Shown here: positions 49,108-59,004 of the stretch, one piece after another
Numbering within the stretch: position 1 is the first letter of the stretch
Layout: each line of letters starts with the position of its first letter
Assembly (NCBI GenBank): GCA_030998015.1
Contig: JARWMV010000245.1
Span: forward strand, 930,001 to 994,000
DNA from: Ceratorhiza oryzae-sativae
Lineage: Eukaryota; Basidiomycota; Agaricomycetes; Cantharellales; Ceratobasidiaceae
Reading direction: 5' to 3'
Length of the DNA stretch: 64,000 nt
Notes under the pieces: generated by a model
Databases searched by the model: none
What the model saw: the letters and a program-made list of their open reading frames with translations, nothing else
Told to the model about the DNA's origin: nothing
Position numbers and translations under genes: made by a program

Positions 49108-49847
49108 CCGATTGATGGTATATTACTGTCTTTGTTCAGTACGTTTTCTTGTACTGCTATGCAATCATGTCATTCAATATGTATCAAATGCACATTACGT
49201 TCTTTGCTCCCCAAGGCGTGGTTCTGTAAATTAACAAACTAGCGCCGAAGTATAAAGCTTGACTTCCAAAAATTTTGCTCCAGCCGCTGCTCATCGACAA
49301 CCGCCACAGCGGATAGCGAACTTGCTCCATAACAAGGTAAATCCGATAACTCCACATCCCAACTCCCTCTCTACATGACGAGTGTCGTGATCTCGACCGC
49401 TCCTGGCACCTCTTAGTCGAGATGCGTTTTGCGCTGCGAAACGTGTCGATGACATACTTGACTTCTGATTCTTGCCTCTTTCGCTGTCCTGTGGCTTGAT
49501 TAGCGCGCTGGGTATTAACAAGTTTGGCATCTTAGGTCTAGTTCCATCAATTTAAATGAATATTTTAACGACTTACCAACAATCCTAACCTCTGTTTGTA
49601 TATCCCGGCCCAAGTAAATTAGTATCTCCGGGGCTTAATTCTTGATATATATACATAACCCCCGCCTTCCGAAACGCGTGTTTTTGATTCGAACGTGAGA
49701 GCCCCACGTGTAAATGCGTGCCGCCGCGTGTTTTTCCTCCACGAGCGCCTTATATGGTTCGCCAGGCGAGACTTTCTCATATCTGCCCCATACCTCCTGC
49801 CGAATCCCCCCTGTGTCGTTCGACTGTCCTAAGCTTTGTTGAGCGAC
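49108..49847. other. Intergenic region between TFIIB and the GNAT gene
   Basis: 740 bp. A minus-strand frame at 49291-49530 has Met-initiated, basic sequence (MPNLLIPSALIKPQDSERGK) with a plausible donor/acceptor pair upstream, but I cannot tie it to a family, so I do not call a gene. Otherwise nothing recognised. Confidence 0.35.
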
Positions 49848-51940
49848 ATGTCCAAGCGCGAAAGGCCAGCTGCTGAAGTTGTGGTCGCCACAGAAGAGGC
49901 ACAGATTCAACAATGTATCCAGATCCGTATAGATGGTGCGTTGGCTGGCCGTGTGATAGACACATGTCCTCATTCATCTCGATCTGACTGGATATCGTTT
50001 ATGCATTGTCGGTCCGACGCGCGTCAGCAGTCTTCCATCATGAGCAAAAGTTCCCCCTAGAGACTGAAATTGACGAGTAAGTTGGGTAGTCTCACGATCA
50101 GAAAGGACTAGCATCACCCCAGAACACTTTTCACCTGGGCTATGTAAAACAGATACGATGAGCCCGGATGTGCCACGCACTTTCTACTGCGGTCGGTGCC
50201 CGATCACCAGCCGATGGGAACGGTCCGACTGGTGGAGAAGGCTGTCGGATACAAGCTTAGTCGGTTGTGTCTAGGAAAAGAGTATCGCGGCATGCATTTT
50301 GGCGAGGACCTCGTTAAAGTACGTGATGAGCCTTTCAGTCCAGTGTTGATGCTCGTGCCGAGATGTGTTCTCGTGTTATGGTGCTCGTTATTGTCGCCGG
50401 CTGTGGGAGCAGGAACTCTCTCGGATTTGGCGTGATGACTTTGACTAACCTCTTCGCCTCTGCATATGGGCGTATAGAGTGCGCACTCGTGAGTAGAATT
50501 AATCTAACCTCGATAGCATATGCCGTTCTCGTCCACTCCATCTTCACTCCTTTGTACTTCACATTTCAGCCCCTAATCCAACGCCCGGGCCTACCCCCTT
50601 TCCCGCCGTCTGGACCGCTCGTTATTACGTCCCGTTCCTTCATCGACGCCTCATTCGTTTCTTTCGTCCTTTGCCCCTTCACTTCTGCGATCCCCATAAT
50701 TTGTCCTCACAACGATGTCCCAGATGGGTAGTTGCCCAAGTCAAGCGCGCAGGACGGCCGGCGGAGATCGTGCTCCACTCTCAGATCTATGTCAAGGACT
50801 TCTACAGCCGGTACGTCGGCGTCGGTACTCCTTTGGCGACCGTGTCTAGCCTCTTTTCCTGACACAGCGTTTGATCATCCCTGTTCCATGCTGTTTGCTC
50901 CTTCTTCCTCGTCTTGCCTAATGCCGCACGTGTGCCCCTATTCCTCGATGCTTCAATCTTCCTTCGGCACATCTGTGCTTGTCCAGTGAGGGATACGTTC
51001 CAGAAGGGCCCGGTACGTTTGCATACACTCTAATCGTAATCCTTCATGGCCGCTGGGGCCTTGACTGAACGCCATTCGTCGCTCGACTCTTTTTGCATCC
51101 GCACTACACGATTCCGATATACTCGCTGTTGTCAACCCCCTTTTTGTCCCAACCGCGCGCTGTGTCGGCGTATGTACGACATCGAACCCCCGATCCTACC
51201 ATCGACTCTCTCCTCTCCGGGTTCACTCCTGCCCAACTGGGTCATTTGCGCACACCTCCGGGGGCGCGAACCCGAACCCCCCCAAACTCTCTTTTTTTTC
51301 CAAACCGGCATGGCGAATCCACCGAACGCTCTCGCTCGCGCCGCAAAACTCAAATCCCAATTCGATTCCAAACTCCACCCGCTCGCTTGGCCAACGAAAC
51401 GTGTACCCATGCGCACGACGGGCGGTCTTTGGGGGCCTTGGGCATAAACGTCCTTGACGGTTCATCTCCTGCCCACTCTCTTCCTCTTTCACCCATCGAC
51501 CCGACGCTTCGCTCGATTCGATCCGACATTTTCGCCTCCGACGGCCCATTTGCCTCGCTTCCTTTCATTATCCTTGGGTATTTCCGCATATTGACATATG
51601 CCTGTCACAACCCCCTATGCCGGCAACTTTCCCATCGACCGTACCCTTTCTGGCTGGTTTTTCATATGCTCTGATCTGCGATTGCACATTGTTGTCGCCT
51701 TCCTGGGAGGGGCCCTCTCATCTTGACGTTAACGCTTTGGGCTCATCGCTGTCGTTCCTGATGACTTCTTTACTGCATTGTGCTCACACTCCGACTGGTC
51801 GCCATCGATTCTCCTGTCCCCCCCTTTTTTTTCACACGGCAGAGTTTGACGAAGACGGCGCACCACACCAGCGCATGGTGTGGCGGGCCCCTGTCTCTCT
51901 TGCTCTAACCGATACCGACGCATCGATCGAACCCAAGTGA
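49848..51940 (+). CDS. GNAT-family N-acetyltransferase with microexon and long introns
   Basis: Acetyl-CoA-dependent acyltransferase of the small single-domain GNAT group. Exons worked out from splice sites and conservation: 49848-49935 (MSKRERPAAEVVVATEEAQI...CIQIRID), 50031-50076 (VFHHEQKFPLETEID), 50153-50318 (EYDEPGCATHFLLRSVPDHQ then GTVRLVEKAVGYKLSRLCLG and KEYRGMHFGEDLVK), an 11 nt exon 50478-50488, 50724-50810 (VAQVKRAGRPAEIVLHSQIY, VKDFYSR), 50987-51012 (EGYVPEGP) and 51843-51940 (EFDEDGAPHQRMVWRAP...). Motif A acetyl-CoA loop appears as LCLGKEYRGMHFGEDLVK (Q/RxxGxG/A-like), motif B as IVLHSQIYVKDFYSREGYVP. The final intron is 830 nt, very long for this genome. About 195 residues. 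Substrate (amine, peptide or metabolite) is not predictable. Confidence 0.88.
50478..50488 (+). other. 11 nt microexon of the GNAT gene
   Basis: AGTGCGCACTC is flanked by acceptor cgtatag and donor gtgagt. It fits phase 0 on the left and phase 2 on the right and is required to join DLVK to WVVAQVKR in frame. Confidence 0.7.
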
Positions 51941-52542
51941 TCGAGTAGCCCCTTCATCTATCCTGACCCGACCCAACCGTTTCTCACACGCGAATTGAAT
52001 ACGGATTCGGTCGGCTGCGGCTCCGATAAACCTGGTCCCGGGCTCTGGACTATTTCATTGGTTTCGTCGGTGTGGTTCGATCTTCAAGAACTAGATACGC
52101 TTTAGGATAGATAGCGTGAGCAGTTTATACAAAAAAAAAGAGGGAATTCAATTCGAGTGATTATATACATATAATTAAACCACCCGCCCAGATCGAGGTC
52201 AGACGAGACGGCAAACAGGACGTGAACAGATCGTTGATTGATACAGTGTGAGGGAGGAAAGGGGCAAGGGGTCAGCAAGGTCCGCTTAGGCACTCGAACG
52301 TATATAATAGCAGCCATCCGGAAACGAATAGAACAAGAAAGGTCATGACAGGTTCGTTAAAGGTATCGTCACAAAAGCAATAATAAAACCATCCACAAAG
52401 AGTCCAGAGGGGGTTGACACACAATCCAAAATATCGCGTGGTTTACACTGGTAGACCGCGCACGAACGACAGGGGGCAACATGTATATCCAAGACGATCG
52501 TCTAAACTAGTGCGCTCCACAAGGCGCCTACTCTACACCGAC
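51941..52542. other. Convergent 3' spacer
   Basis: 602 bp between the GNAT stop (+) and the HMG-box stop (-), AT-rich around 52130-52180. No gene recognised. Confidence 0.4.
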
Positions 52543-54518
52543 TCACTCCGTCTTCCACTGGATCGCGAACACGTCATCCGCGTCGTTGGACTCGAGATCT
52601 TCATCAAACACTGGGTTCGATCCGAATGTGATGGCGCCAAAGGCAGCTCCACCGGCGAGCCCTCCGCTGGAAGACGAACTACGGCCGCCGAATTCCAAGC
52701 CATCGGGGCCAGTGCTGGCCGAGGAATGGTGCCATGCGCTGCTTGCGCTACCGGCATTCATGGTCATGTATCCACCATAAGCGTTGGAGTTGACGATGCC
52801 GGTGGTGCGCTCTTCGTAATCCTTGCGCGCAGCTTCGTATTCGAGCTTCTCACGCTCCGCCTGGGCGAGGAACGGCTGGACAAGAGCAAAAAGGTTAGCG
52901 CATGTATCCACATTGGGCATAAACGAAAACAAACCTTCTTCTCATCGTCGCTAAGCGTCCGCCACTTGGCCGCGGCGAGGACGCTCTGGCGAGTAGTTTC
53001 GGTTTCCGTACCAAAGACGTCGATGACTCGGGATGGGTCCGCCCGAATCCACTGCAAAAACATAAAGTATGCGCTAAGGGGCTTCTTCGGAGCATTCGGA
53101 TCCTTGAGGTTGGAACGGCGCGACTTGCCGGCCTTGCGCTGTGCGGCACGGTAAGCGTTTTCTGTTCGAATATCTTCGGGGGTGAGTGTCCGTTGCCAGG
53201 CAGCCAGCTCGCGCTCGTATTCAGCCTTCGCAAGGCGAGCTTTGCGCTTGTAGATCTGTGCACTGTGAGTAAAAATGGCTCGGAGCGGACCAATGACGAT
53301 TTACCTCTTTCTGATCCGGGGTGAGTGCTTTGTATGCGGCGCCGCCGTCCTTGGCCGCCTGAGAGACGTTGAGCTTGCGCTCGGGGTTGGTATTCTTGTA
53401 GTTCTGGAGATACTCGGTGAAGAAGATTTGCCAGGTCGACGGAGCCTGTTTGGGCGGATGCAACCGCGATCGCAGGGGCGGAGCTATAATGTGATGGCCA
53501 CAAATGAGCAAGCCAGAATAGACCGCGGGCGCTCAAAGCCGAAATGAGAAAAACGATCCTTACCTATATCGGCAGTACGGTCGACCTCGGGCGAGTGCTT
53601 GCGCTTGCGAGACGGATCGTCGTCGCCGGTGCTCTGCAGCTGGTCCCCGTCTGCGTCAGGGGTGGATGAGCGACGGGACTTGCCGGCAGTAGCGATTGGC
53701 GCCGGGGGACGGGAGGGAGCCGACGAGGAATAGGGGGTGGCTACGACATGATGAAAGTGAAGGGGGGCGTCTGACTGGGCAAGAGCTGCATCGAGGGTGT
53801 TGTTGCGCAAGGTGCGGGGACTCATCGCGAGGTTGGTGGGGCGGGTATGCATGGCGGCCGAGTGGCTCATGGCACGCATATGGAGCGTCGGGCGCGAGGG
53901 GGGCGAGTGGGCCGACGACCCACGGAGCTGGGACGAGAACGAGTGCGAGTGGGTATTGGTGCGGCGCGTGGGGACGCGGATGCTGGACCGGGTGCGGATG
54001 CGGCCGACGGTAAACGGATGCTCGTTGGGCAGCGACGACGCAAGCGGGGGCGGGGGAGAAAACGGGGCGGCCATGCTGGGAGACACACCAAACGAGTCGC
54101 CGGTGAGCGCGGGGCTGTCGGGTGTCTGGGGCGGGTCGATGTTGTAGCCGGGGCCGACCTCCCAGGAGCTGGGCGAGCCCGAGAACGAGGCGGGGTGCGA
54201 GAGATAGAAGTTGCCGCGGCCGGGGTCGAGATCGGAATCGTCGAGCCCGAGCTGGTCAAAGTTGGTGTAGGCGGACATGGACTCGCCCTCCCAGTCGAGG
54301 ATGCCGGTGCGTGGGAGCGGCTGGGTGGGCTGGTCGACGAGCACGTCGTCGAGGGGCCCAAAGACCATGCCGTCGGGGGTGGTGGGGGCAAACGGGTTCT
54401 GGAGGTCGTGGGCGAGGTCCTGGGTGTTGAGCATCGAGGCGGGCGAGGTCCAGGCGGTGTCGAAGGCGGCGTATGCGCGCGCGGCGGGGGACTCGTCGTG
54501 CCAGACGTGGGTGGCCAT
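52543..54518 (-). CDS. Protein with two HMG boxes, transcription-factor-like
   Basis: DNA-binding, probably nuclear. From ATG 54518 a long first exon encodes a Ser/Pro/Thr/His-rich regulatory region (MATHVWHDESPAARAYAAFD; later RTRSSIRVPTRRTNTHSHSF) ending in the basic cluster DPSRKRKHSPEVDR. Downstream exons carry a first, divergent HMG box, TWQIFFTEYLQNYKNTNPER with LNVSQAAKDGGAAYKALTPD, IYKRKARLAKAEYERELAAW, and a second, canonical one, LKDPNAPKKPLSAYFMFLQW, SVLAAAKWRTLSDDEKK, PFLAQAEREKLEYEAARKDY. The C-terminal tail is Ser/Gly/Ala-rich and ends DDVFAIQWKTE. The PNAPKKPLSAYFMF block is diagnostic for sequence-tolerant HMGB-type boxes. Tandem boxes recall HMGB/TFAM-like architecture, but the large N-terminal region points to transcription control; no mitochondrial targeting peptide seen. 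Confidence 0.88.
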
Positions 54519-54845
54519 GTGGCGACGCGGCGGGGGCAGAACGGAAGGTGATGGCCCCGACCCCCCCGCCCGCGGGCTTTAATAGGCCGGCCCATCGCAC
54601 TCGCAGATGAGCCAGAGCCCCTATGCAGCCGGCACTGTGGACACTCAGCGCCAGGACCCTGGGACGTCACGTGGCCCGCACAGGCGCCGCGCCCAATCCG
54701 GCAAGTGTGGATCACGTTTGGCGACGGACGAGCCCGGACCCCGGACTCCGCGGGTCCTCGGTCTCCCCCTTGCCGACATCCCGTCCATTGCGATGTACAT
54801 TGCTCTCTAATTACATTTGGTCCATGTAAGCACCCAGCACTCTGG
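54519..54845. promoter_or_regulatory. Promoter region of the HMG-box gene and 3' end of NDUFA13
   Basis: 327 bp, GC-rich. Both flanking genes are on the minus strand. A GC-rich ttt-aataggccgg stretch near 54580 is the nearest AT-rich element; no good TATA box. Confidence 0.35.
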
Positions 54846-56002
54846 TCAGAGGACCACGACCGTCTCTTGCGGCTTGTACTTGGTGGTGTGGTACACACTC
54901 TTGCCTGCCTGCCATATCGGACCACAATGAGCCCCTGCCCAACAGCGCACAACAGAACCATGAGAACAAGGGCCAGCGCTCGCGCCTGACGTGGGCGAGC
55001 TCGCATCTGCAGATCTCGGCTCTTCCCACTCCAGCGCCCAATATCAGCGCGCCCCCCATGTGCCCTCGGTAATCCGAGCTCGCCAGTCCGCACCGACGGG
55101 CCCGGCTCCTGTCCATCCCCCACATCCATCCGATCCACCCCTCTGCGTCATATCCAGCCCGATCTCCTCCCACACAGATGCACTGCGCCAAACACACCAC
55201 CGCACACGTCCACATCGGACCGCCCCCACGTGATGCCCCGCCCCCCCGACACCCCCGCCCAGCCAGAACCACACTCACCTCCCAGCCCGGACGTCCTTCA
55301 TGATCTCGCGTTCGCGGGCTTGCGCGGCCTGCTCCCGCCGATACGTGTCCCGGTCCCCCTCGGCCAGCAGCAGCGGCACAAGATGGATGCGCGACCACAC
55401 GGCCTCGCGCCGCAGCTCCCTACAAACCGGAACAAAAAGGCCAGCGCAGAAAGAGGGCACAGACGCAAACAAGTCAGCACTCTCCGAGTCATTTCCGGTG
55501 TCTCGACATAATACCATGACTCGGGTCATGGGGCCAAACAGCTCACAGATCGAGCGACGGTGGGCTCGCACCGCAAGTCTCTCCCGCCAGAAGCTCCAGA
55601 CAAAGATAAGCGTGCCAGGACTCGCAACCCGGCAATCTGGGCCCCCCCGCCTCCCGAGCCGCCTTGTCAGTGCCTAATCGAGCCCGACCGCGCTCTATTT
55701 GACCGTTTGCCATCCGGCATCCAATCATAACGCCAGCGCCCCAGGTAAAGCAACCCGCAGCATCCGCTACACGTATGCCTCGAATCATAGACAACCACCC
55801 ATCCCAGAATCCCGAGAAGAGCCGAAGTCCCGAAGGGAAACCAAAGATGCTGCTCACCTGCGCTCGAGGTTCCCTTGTCCGACTCTGTAAAATCCAAATG
55901 CGCTGACCGCAGCGACACCAGCCAAGACCATTGCACCACTCGGTCCCGGAAGGGAAGCGAGCGTTTGTACTTGATGGGCTGGAACCCACCGGGTGGGGGC
56001 AT
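54846..56002 (-). CDS. NDUFA13: Complex I accessory subunit NDUFA13/GRIM-19 (two apparent frame breaks)
   Basis: Accessory subunit at the hinge of mitochondrial complex I, with one membrane span. Minus strand: MPPPGGFQPIKYKRSLPFR (family start MPPPGGYxPIxYKRxLP) from ATG 56002; GPSGAMVLAGVAAVSAFGFY membrane helix and RVGQGNLER; then after an intron RELRREAVWSRIHLVPLLLA with EGDRDTYRREQAAQARERE and IMKDV; PGWE; and after a ~350 nt intron AGKSVYHTTKYKPQETVVVL with TGA at 54846-54848. The order and each block match the family well. Frame is lost by one base at about 55945-55947 (a G run, between PFR and GPSG) and at about 55289 (a C run, between KDV and PGWE). Both look like missing homopolymer bases, so the gene is probably functional in the organism. 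Confidence 0.88.
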
Positions 56003-56086
56003 GTCTCTTTACGAATCCAACCATTGACGCAATGTCCAAGACGTAGACCAGGACGGATATGTAAACGGCAATGTGATTCGGTTTAA

Positions 56087-56290
56087 TCAGTCGTGGGGAT
56101 AGGAGTCCCATCCACAAACAGAAGCCAGCATCCGCAGGGGCACGAAATTGGCCAAGTCGCGATCCGTGGATACGGAGTCGGTGTGTGAGAAGCGATCCCC
56201 GTCGGCCCAGCGATGGGTAGCGGGTTGGAAAAAGATCGTTGCACACGCATCGACGAGACACCATATGCCGAAGACACCAAGTAATTCCAT
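56087..56290 (-). CDS. Possible small membrane protein just upstream of NDUFA13
   Basis: From an ATG at 56290 the minus strand reads MELLGVFGIWCLVDACATIF, a good membrane helix, then RDLANFVPLRMLASV; the other frame continues LWMGLLSPRLIK and HIAVYISVLVYVLDIASMVG, two more helices, into the NDUFA13 start region. A one-base loss near 56127 would join them into a three-helix protein. It is unrecognised and overlaps the NDUFA13 start, so it may be a separate gene, a 5' part of a mis-split locus, or chance. Confidence 0.25.
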   Translation of the reverse strand: MELLGVFGIWCLVDACATIFFQPATHRWADGDRFSHTDSVSTDRDLANFVPLRMLASVCGWDSYPHD

Positions 56291-56835
56291 GCGGGTTACA
56301 GCATGTCATAGGAGAGGGCAAACACCATGAGTTGGGCTGTCTATCGATCGAGCAAGGTAAATCGACGCACTGTCTGTATGATACTGTCACTACAACATGG
56401 TCAATCGATGTGTTATTGTTTCCGCGACGCTCTCCCCATCAACACCAAACACTTACTCTCGCCCAATTGCAACAAGCGCGGTGGTCAAAAGAAAGAGAGA
56501 CAATTTTGAAATTGATTCATCGCAAGATGATCACGGGATCGACTAATCTATCACCTCGATAATCAATGCCCACACACTTTGTTATGCTCAACCAAGAGGA
56601 TTCAATATTTTAGCATGTGGAGCCAACATCTTAACGTCAGAAATCAATATACAACAGAACAGAACAGGAACTCAAGTCAAATCGAAAACAAGTCCCGTCG
56701 ATTGCCAGCACTCTGTGGCTGCTGGACAAATCGAGTCTCGGCGGACTTGCAATGCTGGCCGAGCCAAACCCCCTAAGACATATAGGCTTCCCCTCATCGG
56801 CTGCCGACGATAGGAAGCATTGGAATCAAACTCGC
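56291..56835. other. Intergenic spacer
   Basis: 545 bp, AT-rich near 56510-56640. Frames here have no recognisable features. It should hold the 3' UTR of the 56.8 kb gene and the promoter of the minus-strand gene(s) to its left. Confidence 0.4.
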
Positions 56836-58470
56836 TCAGAGCGCAGTAGCTCCGCGCTGCCCAAATTCGGGCGTGAGAGACCGAGGCGTCGGGAGCCCGT
56901 CTTCGTCTCTCGGTCCGGCACCCCATAGAGCCGACCGCAGCGATTCTCGCGGCTGGATCTGACTTGCTGGCCCCGCAAAGGGTGATGGGGATCGGTGCAG
57001 CGTCGGCGTAAGACTCGATACTCCGCGCCGGAAACGTGCTGCAAAATCTTCGCGCGCGGCTGACAATTCGCGCCTATGTGCCTCGATCGTCCGGTCGAGC
57101 GACGATAATTCGCTCGTCACTCTGCGGATTGTGCTGGAGTGGGCATGGGCATGGGCAGGAACGGGCGCAGGGGGGAGCGAAAGTGAAGAGGAAGGGCGGG
57201 ATTCTGGCTCCTCGTCGCCCGGACCGCTTTCACGACGCGCGAAGCTTTCCGGGGGTACATGATTCCCGCTCGCGCTAGTCCCAGCGGCGGAACTACCTGG
57301 GCCCGTATGTGTATATTCGGCCAAGTCTCTTGCCCTTGCTCGGTCACGCAGGCGCTGTGTTTGCGATTCAAAGTCTGCTGTCCGATGACGTGGGCGGAAA
57401 TACGTTACACCACCTGCAGACGCTGGTCGCCTAGCCAATGAGTGACGCACGAGCGAGCTAGCACTGCGCCCAGGCATCATTGATAGCAAGTTATTCGGTC
57501 GGGTCGATGGTGCGGGTGGGGGCGGTGGTGATGGCATGTCCAAGACATGGGCAGATGGCGAAAACAAAATGTCCAATGGCCTCCAGTTTGACGATGATGC
57601 CCCGCTCGTCTGCGATTCACGTAGACTACTCCCAATGCGCGACCCAAGTGTCGGTCGCTCCAGAAATGGGAAGCTGTCTAGATCCGTTCCGTACCCGTCT
57701 ATTCCAGCATCCTCCGTCCCATCACTATCCCACCCGTGTCCCTCCAGCAGAGGAACGCTCGGCCGATAGGGGTGAGGCTGGTATGGTCCGCGACAAGACT
57801 CGTACAGCGCGAGGAGTGCACTGGCAGTGCGTGTCGAGTGAGCAATTGTTCCATGTGGATTAGCCCGGCTAGACCGGCTACTGTGGCGACGGGCAGCGTG
57901 CTCCTATCCAACGAGTCAATTGTGCGAACCCGACCGAGATCAACCAATAACGTACCTGCACCAGAATCTCGATTATTCGTTGAGTAAAGGAGTCTGTTAC
58001 ATCAAGAGCCTTGAGGAATCCCGAGGTAGTTTAGCCTTCACAAGCGCCACATTAAGTGAAACACAACATGCCTGGATAAACTGCTCATGTGTGATTCTAG
58101 GCTCCGGATTGAGTTCCAACAATCGTCTTCAGCTTTAAGTTTCCGCAGCTTGTCCACCGCATTGTACCTATCCGCAGGCTGAGCATTGAAGATGTGATAT
58201 TGTCAACGACAACTCACGTTAAAGACCGGAACTTCATGTGGAGCAGGTCGTCGTGATAAGCGGGTGACCTATAAATGATATGAGTGGATTTTCTATGTGA
58301 AAATTTGTAGTATACCATTTGCCCATTTTGAACAACGATTTCTATGGGTCTAATAGGAGGGGGATGAGTTGGGTGACAGCTCGTGGTTGGCGCTGATGAT
58401 GGAAGACCTTCTGAGATGTCTAAACACCACGTGATTGCATAGCCACGCATAGCTTCCTCCCTTGTCGCCC
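56836..58470 (-). CDS. Unknown protein with Ser/Pro-rich C-terminal region (start uncertain)
   Basis: Not recognised. The 3' exon is open for over 1 kb, from an acceptor near 57905 (gatag, then EHAARRHSSRSSRANPHGTI) to TGA at 56836. It contains STRTASALLALYESCRGPYQ, an acidic stretch, SPPPPPAPSTRPNN, RRPASAGGVTYFRPRHR, and a helix IRRVTSELSSLDRTIEAHRR. Upstream exons carry helical segments such as SPAYHDDLLHMKFRSL (58.21-58.28 kb), HEQFIQACCVSLNVAL and ALDVTDSFTQRIIEILVQ, which look like a small folded domain. The first exon is probably MRGYAITW near 58450, close to the divergent GatC gene, but the joins there are tentative. No known domain could be assigned. Confidence 0.5.
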
Positions 58471-58491
58471 ACCGGCGCTGGATAAGATGCA

Positions 58492-59004
58492 ATGCTCAGG
58501 CATTTAGCCACCCGGTGCACTGCCAAAAGGCAACAATTTGCCACCCTATCAGCCCGAGGGAACTCCTTTCTAGCGACGGCTGAGAACGTCGTCCCTGTGC
58601 GCCCCACCTGGTCTGTCGAAAAGCTGCTCTCCACTTATCCTGCCCCAAGTCTCTCCTTTGATACCTTGGCACATTTGCATCGGCTTTCCGCCTTGAAATC
58701 CCCCGTGCATGGTTCGCCCGAGTCCGAATCATTCAGATTGCAACTGCGAGAATTGCTACGGCTTGTTGAAGCTGTGAAACTCGTTGATACCTCCACGCTC
58801 GGCGGGAGCGAGCAAACCCACATACCGGACAGCCGGATCTGGCCAGAGGGAAAGGGGATTGGCGTGGATATGCCAAAACCCAGGCACCTAGACGAGCCGC
58901 ACGGGAAAGCTCTGCTTAAACACGCAAGCAAGCATATTAGCGGGCAGTATATCGTAGAAACGGCACTCCGAACTCGGGGAGCAAAACACACCCGAGAGGA
59001 GTGA
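58492..59004 (+). CDS. GATC: GatC-like subunit of mitochondrial Glu-tRNA(Gln) amidotransferase
   Basis: The GatCAB/GatFAB complex makes Gln-tRNA(Gln) in mitochondria from Glu-tRNA(Gln). This intronless 170-residue ORF opens with a basic mitochondrial presequence (MLRHLATRCTAKRQQFATLS). The core TWSVEKLLSTYPAPSLSFDT, LAHLHRLSALKSP and the helix LRELLRLVEAVKLVDT have the GatC pattern: a first helix with L..L..L..L and a second helix ending V..VDT, the loop that threads between GatA and GatB. The C-terminus is polar (MPKPRHLDEPHGKALLKHAS) and in such proteins wraps the complex. Family call is by pattern only, so an alternative is another small mitochondrial protein. Intronless, unlike most of its neighbours; starts close to the divergent unknown gene. 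Confidence 0.65.
   Translation: MLRHLATRCTAKRQQFATLSARGNSFLATAENVVPVRPTWSVEKLLSTYPAPSLSFDTLAHLHRLSALKSPVHGSPESESFRLQLRELLRLVEAVKLVDTSTLGGSEQTHIPDSRIWPEGKGIGVDMPKPRHLDEPHGKALLKHASKHISGQYIVETALRTRGAKHTREE

Noticed and set aside
51046..51674. Open frames inside the last GNAT intron
   Set aside because: Pyrimidine-rich, low-complexity translation with no domain; conserved GNAT blocks on both sides require this to be spliced out.
53700..55138. Plus-strand and alternative minus frames over the HMG-box gene (up to 423 codons)
   Set aside because: Shadow frames of GC-rich DNA; the 344-codon frame with downstream HMG boxes explains the region.
54811..55398. 195-codon minus-strand ORF between the HMG-box gene and the 56 kb region
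   Set aside because: Reads through the long last intron of NDUFA13; Cys/Trp/Gly-rich and without family features, whereas NDUFA13 exons at both ends are convincing.
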